10,320 bases of DNA from assembly GCA_964594775.1 (NCBI GenBank), contig CAZQNO010000083.1, positions 1 to 10,320 on the forward strand, given 5' to 3'. Within the stretch, counting starts at the first letter, position 1. Every line of letters starts with the position of its first letter. Below, in pieces: positions 6,960 through 10,320 of this stretch. The notes under the pieces are model-generated. The model was not told the origin of the DNA. It was given only the letters and a program-made list of their open reading frames with translations, and made no database searches. A program made the translations under genes and the position numbers. The DNA is from CAYFVU01 sp964594775. GTDB taxonomy: Bacteria; Spirochaetota; Spirochaetia; DSM-16054; Sediminispirochaetaceae.

Positions 6960-8158
6960 CTTCGTCCGTTCCTCTCCTCCTCTTTGAGGGTGAGGGATTT
7001 CATCTTCTGCTCGGGAGGGAGGGGCCTCATCGCTTCGCTGAGGAGGAACTTCCCATCCCGGACTTCCGCCTTGAGTCTCTCAGCAATCTCGAGGGCCTTG
7101 GGGTAGGAAGACATGGAGGATACCTCCACCTTTTTCCCCTCGATTTCCACACTACCGCTGCGCAGGCTTCCGTAATCCACCTTGGCGAGCACTCGGCCGG
7201 TCTTTTCCGGGTAATCCCTTGCGTAGTCGATGACCTCGGCGAATATTTCCTCGTCTCGAACCGCTGTATGCCGCAGCATCTCCACGTCGAGGATGGGTAT
7301 GGGAATGCCAACTCCGAGAGAAAGGGAGACACCATAGCCCTTGAGGCTCACTCCCTTCACGTAGTCTTTCTCCATCTCCTTCATGTTTCCGGAGAGGGCG
7401 AGGGTTCCCGCACCCTCGGAAGGTACCCCGTTCGCAGTTCTCTCAACAGCTGAAGCATGCTGGGTGCCTTCGCCGTAGACGATCCCTCGTGAGCCGGCGA
7501 GCCACACGGCACTTCCTATGCCGATTGTCCGATAGCGGGGATCGTTGAGAAGGGGAGAGAGCTGCCCGGCCGAACAGTAGGTGAGGTTCTGCATATGGGG
7601 CTTGAGCTTTCCCAGGTAGGTGTAGATGCTTCTGTCGGAGAGGTTTGTGGCAACGTTGTAGTTCTGATAGCAGTTGCGCGGATTGACCATCACCGCTTGG
7701 TTGAGATCTTCAATGGTAAAGGTGGTGCGGATTTCCCGGCGGGGGTACTCGTCGGTCCCGTAGCTGAGGGCGAAGAGGGAACACTCATCACCGGAAACGA
7801 GTTTTTCTATGACATGACCGCCGCCGAAGGGGAATTCTCCGGGGTAGTGGATGTTTGCCGAATCGTAGTGTTGCAGCTGGGTCGCGCCGATATAAAGGTC
7901 GACCGCAGCGATACCGGCATAAGCGGGTACGTCGTCAATCCACGCCTCGGTCATTCTGATCTTTGGCGTGCTGTGACCGAAATTGAGAAAGGCACCGGAG
8001 GAACACATAGGGCCGAAGGTGGCGGTGGTAACCACATCGACTTCCTTCGCCGCCTTCTCCTCTCCGTGCCGGTCCACGTAAGCTATGATTTCCTCGGCGG
8101 TAAGCACCACTGCTTTTCCTGAGGAAATTTTTTCATTAATCTTTGCATACGTCTTCAT
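6956..8158 (-). CDS. COG1900/DUF39 (HcyBio) L-aspartate semialdehyde sulfurtransferase
   Basis: A 400-residue protein from the ATG at 8158 (MKTYAKINEKI, like many family starts); an in-frame GTG at 8164 would add two residues. Homologues in methanogens (MA1821) and other anaerobes make homocysteine from aspartate semialdehyde and sulfide, bypassing the O-acylhomoserine route. Visible family landmarks are TFGPMCSSGAFLNFGHS (47-63), YIGATQLQHYD (89-99), the glycine run PFGGGHVIEKLVSGDEC (110-126), NPRNCYQNYNVATN (159-172) and GSAVWLAGSRGIVYGEGTQH (215-234). Cys52 in GPMCSSG is the best candidate for the persulfide-carrying cysteine; Cys126, Cys163 and Cys195 also lie in conserved-looking blocks. 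The protein stops after the catalytic region and lacks the C-terminal CBS pair of some archaeal members (MJ0100). It begins 53 bases after the PHP gene and overlaps the ferredoxin gene by four bases. No good Shine-Dalgarno sequence precedes it. Confidence 0.93.
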   Translation of the reverse strand: MKTYAKINEKISSGKAVVLTAEEIIAYVDRHGEEKAAKEVDVVTTATFGPMCSSGAFLNFGHSTPKIRMTEAWIDDVPAYAGIAAVDLYIGATQLQHYDSANIHYPGEFPFGGGHVIEKLVSGDECSLFALSYGTDEYPRREIRTTFTIEDLNQAVMVNPRNCYQNYNVATNLSDRSIYTYLGKLKPHMQNLTYCSAGQLSPLLNDPRYRTIGIGSAVWLAGSRGIVYGEGTQHASAVERTANGVPSEGAGTLALSGNMKEMEKDYVKGVSLKGYGVSLSLGVGIPIPILDVEMLRHTAVRDEEIFAEVIDYARDYPEKTGRVLAKVDYGSLRSGSVEIEGKKVEVSSMSSYPKALEIAERLKAEVRDGKFLLSEAMRPLPPEQKMKSLTLKEEERNGRR

Positions 8159-8166
8159 GGGCACTC

Positions 8167-8195
8167 ATAGTAATCGAAGCGCTCGGTCTTGGCAA
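8167..8195 (-). promoter_or_regulatory. Candidate internal promoter before the homocysteine-synthesis genes
   Basis: On the minus strand TTGCCA (8195-8190, five of six matches to TTGACA) and TACTAT (8172-8167, four of six to TATAAT) are separated by 17 bases. The -10 ends eight bases before the ATG at 8158, so a transcript would have almost no leader. It lies in the only sizeable gap of the run (8159-8211) and could let the last three genes be expressed apart from the first three. The gap is too short to hold a SAM or other methionine-related riboswitch. Confidence 0.38.
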
Positions 8196-8211
8196 TAAAT
8201 AGTGGGAAGAA

Positions 8212-8946
8212 TCAGCAATTCTTCCGTTTTAGCAAAGCGCGGCGGAGTCCTTCGAAGGATAGCTCAGCCATATCGAAGGTGCTTGGCCGGCGGCCGATGG
8301 CCTCGGGATAATGGGCGTCCGAGTTTGTTATCACCGGAATTCCGTGGGTTTCGATTTCACCGCAAAGAGACACGCATTCCACCGCGTCGAAGGAGAGAGG
8401 GGGAAGAAAGCCCAGCTGTGTGACAATGCTGAAGGCGTGACGGTCGACATGACTGGGAATCACCAAGCCTCCTCTCCGGTGGGTCATAGAAACAAGCTCC
8501 TCCGTGGAATATTCGGTCGCCGCGATGAGGATCTTCGGAATCAGCCCGAGAATCTGCTCATCTTCATCCACATAGACTTGGTCGTCGCAGCTGCTCCGGC
8601 GGGTCTTGAGCTTCAAGATGTCCGAACGGTCCGATAGACCGGGAAGGTCGGGAAGGCTCGCCTCCATCAGTGCACCCATTTCCTCGGCGGTTTCGACGGT
8701 TTCAAAGAGACAGAGAATGTGCCCTTCCTCCCTGCTTGTGACCTCGAGTCCGAACACCGCTTTGATCCCCTCTTGCCGACAGCACCGGTCGAAACTACCA
8801 ACGTTTCTCGCCGTATTGTGATCGGTCAGGGCAACGAGGCCGATACCCCTCCTCGCCGCCTCCCGCGCGATTCGGCGGGGAGACATTTCGAGACTGCCGC
8901 AGGGACTGGCGCAGGAGTGAATATGCAGTTCCGCTTTGATCCGCAT
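8212..8946 (-). CDS. PHP-domain metal-dependent phosphoesterase
   Basis: A 244-residue protein of the polymerase-and-histidinol-phosphatase superfamily. Metal-ligand motifs are all in place: ELHIHSC (6-12; His8, His10), ALTDHN (39-44; Asp42, His43), GLEVT (66-70; Glu68), a further His76, PSHVDR (164-169; His166) and NSDAH (208-212; Asp210, His212). The fold suggests hydrolysis of a small phosphoester or nucleotide, but the substrate cannot be read from sequence. Close relatives occur next to DRTGG proteins and HATPases in hydrogenase-linked clusters of anaerobes. The ATG lies four bases after the stop of the DRTGG gene with no clear Shine-Dalgarno sequence, so translation is probably coupled. 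Eight cysteines is rather many for an intracellular protein of this size and may reflect an anaerobic cytoplasm. Confidence 0.9.
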   Translation of the reverse strand: MRIKAELHIHSCASPCGSLEMSPRRIAREAARRGIGLVALTDHNTARNVGSFDRCCRQEGIKAVFGLEVTSREEGHILCLFETVETAEEMGALMEASLPDLPGLSDRSDILKLKTRRSSCDDQVYVDEDEQILGLIPKILIAATEYSTEELVSMTHRRGGLVIPSHVDRHAFSIVTQLGFLPPLSFDAVECVSLCGEIETHGIPVITNSDAHYPEAIGRRPSTFDMAELSFEGLRRALLKRKNC

Positions 8947-8950
8947 GCGC

Positions 8951-9286
8951 TTACACTATGCCGAGGGACTTTGCGGCTATAGCACCGGCGGTGAACTGAT
9001 TCTTCGAAGTGCCGATGAGGCTGATCCCTTCGTGCTCGGCGGCAGTGCACATATCCTCGGGGGCCGATCTGCCGTTGCAGAGAACAATGGCACGAATACC
9101 GGCGAGGGAGGCAACGGCAATGGTATTCTTGTGAGCTTGAATCGTAAAGAGTATGCTCTCTTCCGGAGCATTGCCCATAACATCGCTGAGGAGATCGGAG
9201 CTGTAGCCCGCCTTTATCTCCACACTCATATCCCCTTCTACGAAGACCGCCGCTTTGAGCTGATCGATGATTTCTCGTACAGTCAT
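8951..9286 (-). CDS. DRTGG-domain protein
   Basis: A stand-alone 111-residue DRTGG domain. It resembles the small DRTGG proteins of clostridial and Thermotoga hydrogenase clusters, especially in GYSSDLLSDVMGNAPE (27-42), TIQAHKNTIAVASLAGIRAIVL (48-69, core IAVASLAGIRAIVL) and AAEHEGISLIGT (82-93). DRTGG domains occur with CBS domains and in phosphotransacetylase N-termini; they are thought to bind nucleotides or small ligands, but no activity is proven for the stand-alone form. The start at 9286 is clear: AAAGGAGA lies just upstream and its ATG overlaps the TGA of the CBS-ATPase gene as ATGA. The open frame extends further upstream to 9445, but that part is the shadow of the neighbouring gene. 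A regulatory role together with the CBS-ATPase is inferred from coupling. Confidence 0.9.
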   Translation of the reverse strand: MTVREIIDQLKAAVFVEGDMSVEIKAGYSSDLLSDVMGNAPEESILFTIQAHKNTIAVASLAGIRAIVLCNGRSAPEDMCTAAEHEGISLIGTSKNQFTAGAIAAKSLGIV

Positions 9287-10227
9287 GCAGGTTCTCCTTT
9301 TTCTCTTTCTTCTTCCTGTCCCAGAATTATTACCGATCGTGCATGGGAGCCTTCGCCAAATGTCGAATCGAGGCTGAATTCGTCTGAGACACGCCGGACA
9401 TTTGGAAGTCCCATTCCCGCACCGAAGCCAAGGGCTCGTATCCACTCCCCGGCGGTGGTGAAACCTTCCTCCAGAGCCTTCTCTACCTCTTCTATTCCCG
9501 GTCCGCTGTCGAATGTCTCGATCACCGCTTTCCGCCCGTCGAATAGAAAGTCCAAATGACCTCCTTCGGAATGTACCACGAGATTCATTTCCAGCTCATA
9601 GGCTGCAATGGCGATTCGTCTCGTTGTTTTCGGGCCGACCTTTCGCTCTCTCAGGATCTTTTTTATCTCAGTAGATGCATGGCCGGCGTTTTCGAAGTCA
9701 TGGCGGTATACGGAATATCGTTTTTCTGTTCTTCCTGAGGGAGCCGTATCGCCTTTCTTATCCGCGTTGCGCTCGAGCCGTTCCAGCTCTTTATTCGCTT
9801 CGATCAGGAGGCGGGTGATGATGTCTCTGCCGGTGACCATACCTACGAGTTTATGTCGATTGTCGAGGACGGGAAAACGGTGAAATGAGTATTTCTCGAA
9901 GTAAGATATGGCGAAGGAGATGGGCATATCGTCTTCCAAAGCGATGAGCTTTCTGCTCATGTAGTCCTCTACCGGTGCATCGATTCGTCCCTCCTCAAGG
10001 GCGGTCACTACATCCTGCATGCTGACGATACCGAAGAGTTCGCCTTCTTCGGCGATGGGCAGGCCCGTAATGGAGTGACTCTTAAGGAGCACCTGCACAT
10101 CTTTCATGGAGACCCCCCGGTCGGCGGTATACAGCTCGGTGGACATGACATCTTTTACCTTGAGCCGGTAGACGAGGTCGAGCATGGCCGTAGGGGAGTC
10201 GTTGGTGTTTATAGGGACGCGATGCAT
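9283..10227 (-). CDS. CBS-pair protein fused to an RsbT/RsbW-like HATPase
   Basis: A 314-residue protein. CBS motif 1 (~24-79) ends in LFGIVSMQDVV (64-74) and CBS motif 2 (~88-143) in LVGMVTGRDII (127-137). Each has the aspartate that commonly contacts the ribose of a bound adenine nucleotide. A helical, charged linker (~143-170) leads to a GHKL ATPase (~171-303): N box YELEMNLVVHS (210-220; Glu211, Asn215), G1 FDSGPGI (239-245) and G2 GFGAGMGLPNVRRVSDEF (267-284). The last block is typical of RsbT-like switch kinases. A likely role is a ligand-gated serine kinase or anti-factor whose target is not visible here. It heads the six-gene run. The ATG at 10227 has no Shine-Dalgarno sequence and lies six bases after TATACT; Met15 is an alternative start, also without one. 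Similar CBS/HATPase/DRTGG sets sit beside [FeFe]-hydrogenases in other anaerobes. Confidence 0.92.
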   Translation of the reverse strand: MHRVPINTNDSPTAMLDLVYRLKVKDVMSTELYTADRGVSMKDVQVLLKSHSITGLPIAEEGELFGIVSMQDVVTALEEGRIDAPVEDYMSRKLIALEDDMPISFAISYFEKYSFHRFPVLDNRHKLVGMVTGRDIITRLLIEANKELERLERNADKKGDTAPSGRTEKRYSVYRHDFENAGHASTEIKKILRERKVGPKTTRRIAIAAYELEMNLVVHSEGGHLDFLFDGRKAVIETFDSGPGIEEVEKALEEGFTTAGEWIRALGFGAGMGLPNVRRVSDEFSLDSTFGEGSHARSVIILGQEEEREKGEPA

Positions 10228-10233
10228 GCCGTT

Positions 10234-10263
10234 AGTATAGAGGAAAATGGCTCAGAGGTTCAA
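10234..10263 (-). promoter_or_regulatory. Candidate promoter of the six-gene operon (leaderless)
   Basis: On the minus strand TTGAAC (10263-10258) and TATACT (10239-10234) are separated by 18 bases. Six bases then lead directly to the ATG at 10227, so the start of transcription should fall at or beside the start codon. No Shine-Dalgarno sequence is present upstream of the ATG, and an in-frame TGA excludes a longer protein from a normal start. Confidence 0.5.
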
Positions 10264-10320
10264 ATCATTTTTTACTGGTCCCAATCCTGCAGATATTACA
10301 AGCAAACAGCCCTCCACCCC
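10247..10320 (+). CDS. Possible start of a divergent gene, cut by the window edge
   Basis: An ATG at 10247 is preceded by AGAGGA and stays open for 24 codons to the window end (beginning MAQRFKSFFTGPNP). It would lie 19 bases from the start of the divergent CBS-ATPase gene and contain that gene's -35 element. I do not recognise the peptide. An open frame this short can occur by chance, so this is a weak call. Confidence 0.25.
   Translation, partial: MAQRFKSFFTGPNPADITSKQPST

Noticed and set aside
6519..7106. 195-codon plus-strand frame opposite the ferredoxin and sulfurtransferase ends
   Set aside because: The opposite strand carries intact 2[4Fe-4S] cysteine motifs and a coupled gene junction; this frame spans that junction and looks like no protein family.
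7595..8122. 175-codon plus-strand frame opposite the COG1900 gene
   Set aside because: It is antisense to strongly conserved motifs of a known enzyme and has no start signals.
8159..8211. SAM or other methionine-pathway riboswitch before the homocysteine genes
   Set aside because: The gap is only 53 bases, too short for a known methionine-related riboswitch, and no stem pattern of that kind is visible.
9287..9445. Upstream extension of the DRTGG frame
   Set aside because: It overlaps the conserved G2 region of the CBS-ATPase in another frame; the ATG at 9286 has the Shine-Dalgarno sequence and begins the family alignment.
8936..9559. 207-codon plus-strand frame opposite the DRTGG and CBS-ATPase genes
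   Set aside because: It is antisense to two recognised domains and is best explained by codon bias on the other strand.

Overview
The window is a compact bacterial chromosomal segment with almost no non-coding space and a moderately high G+C content. It looks like an anaerobic, possibly free-living spirochaete. Three things point that way: a RarA ATPase fused to an extra C-terminal domain, an anti-anti-sigma (STAS) domain fused to its own kinase domain, and a full set of genes for making homocysteine directly from sulfide. The last is typical of anaerobes and methanogens. The taxonomic guess comes from gene content only; no rRNA or other marker is present.

Layout, left to right. Bases 1-166 hold two tRNA genes on the minus strand, tRNA-Arg(UCG), cut by the window edge, and tRNA-His(GUG). 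Bases 331-2469 (minus) encode a RarA/MgsA-type AAA+ ATPase with a degenerate methyltransferase-like tail. Bases 2571-3479 (plus) encode a STAS + HATPase fusion. It converges on a CBS-like + SpoIIE-type (PP2C) phosphatase at 3486-4706 (minus). Together these two could form a phosphorylation-based partner switch, although no sigma factor is visible. Next is a 237-base divergent spacer containing a perfect 19-bp inverted repeat, then a seven-helix Bax inhibitor-1 family membrane protein at 4944-5648 (plus).

Bases 10227 down to 5652 (minus) form a tightly packed six-gene run. In order of transcription these are a CBS pair + RsbT/RsbW-like ATPase, a DRTGG-domain protein, a PHP-domain phosphoesterase, a COG1900/DUF39 homocysteine-forming sulfurtransferase, a NIL-domain 2[4Fe-4S] ferredoxin, and a UPF0280/COG2122 protein. 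The last three match the methanogen set shown to convert aspartate semialdehyde and sulfide into homocysteine. The first three resemble a regulatory module usually met beside [FeFe]-hydrogenases. Their joining here suggests that sulfide/redox assimilation is tied to an energy- or nucleotide-sensing switch.

A recurring theme is start sites without Shine-Dalgarno sequences. Three minus-strand genes have the identical -10-like hexamer TATACT 6-17 bases before the ATG, which suggests leaderless or very short-leader mRNAs. Genes inside operons, and both plus-strand genes, have normal Shine-Dalgarno sequences.
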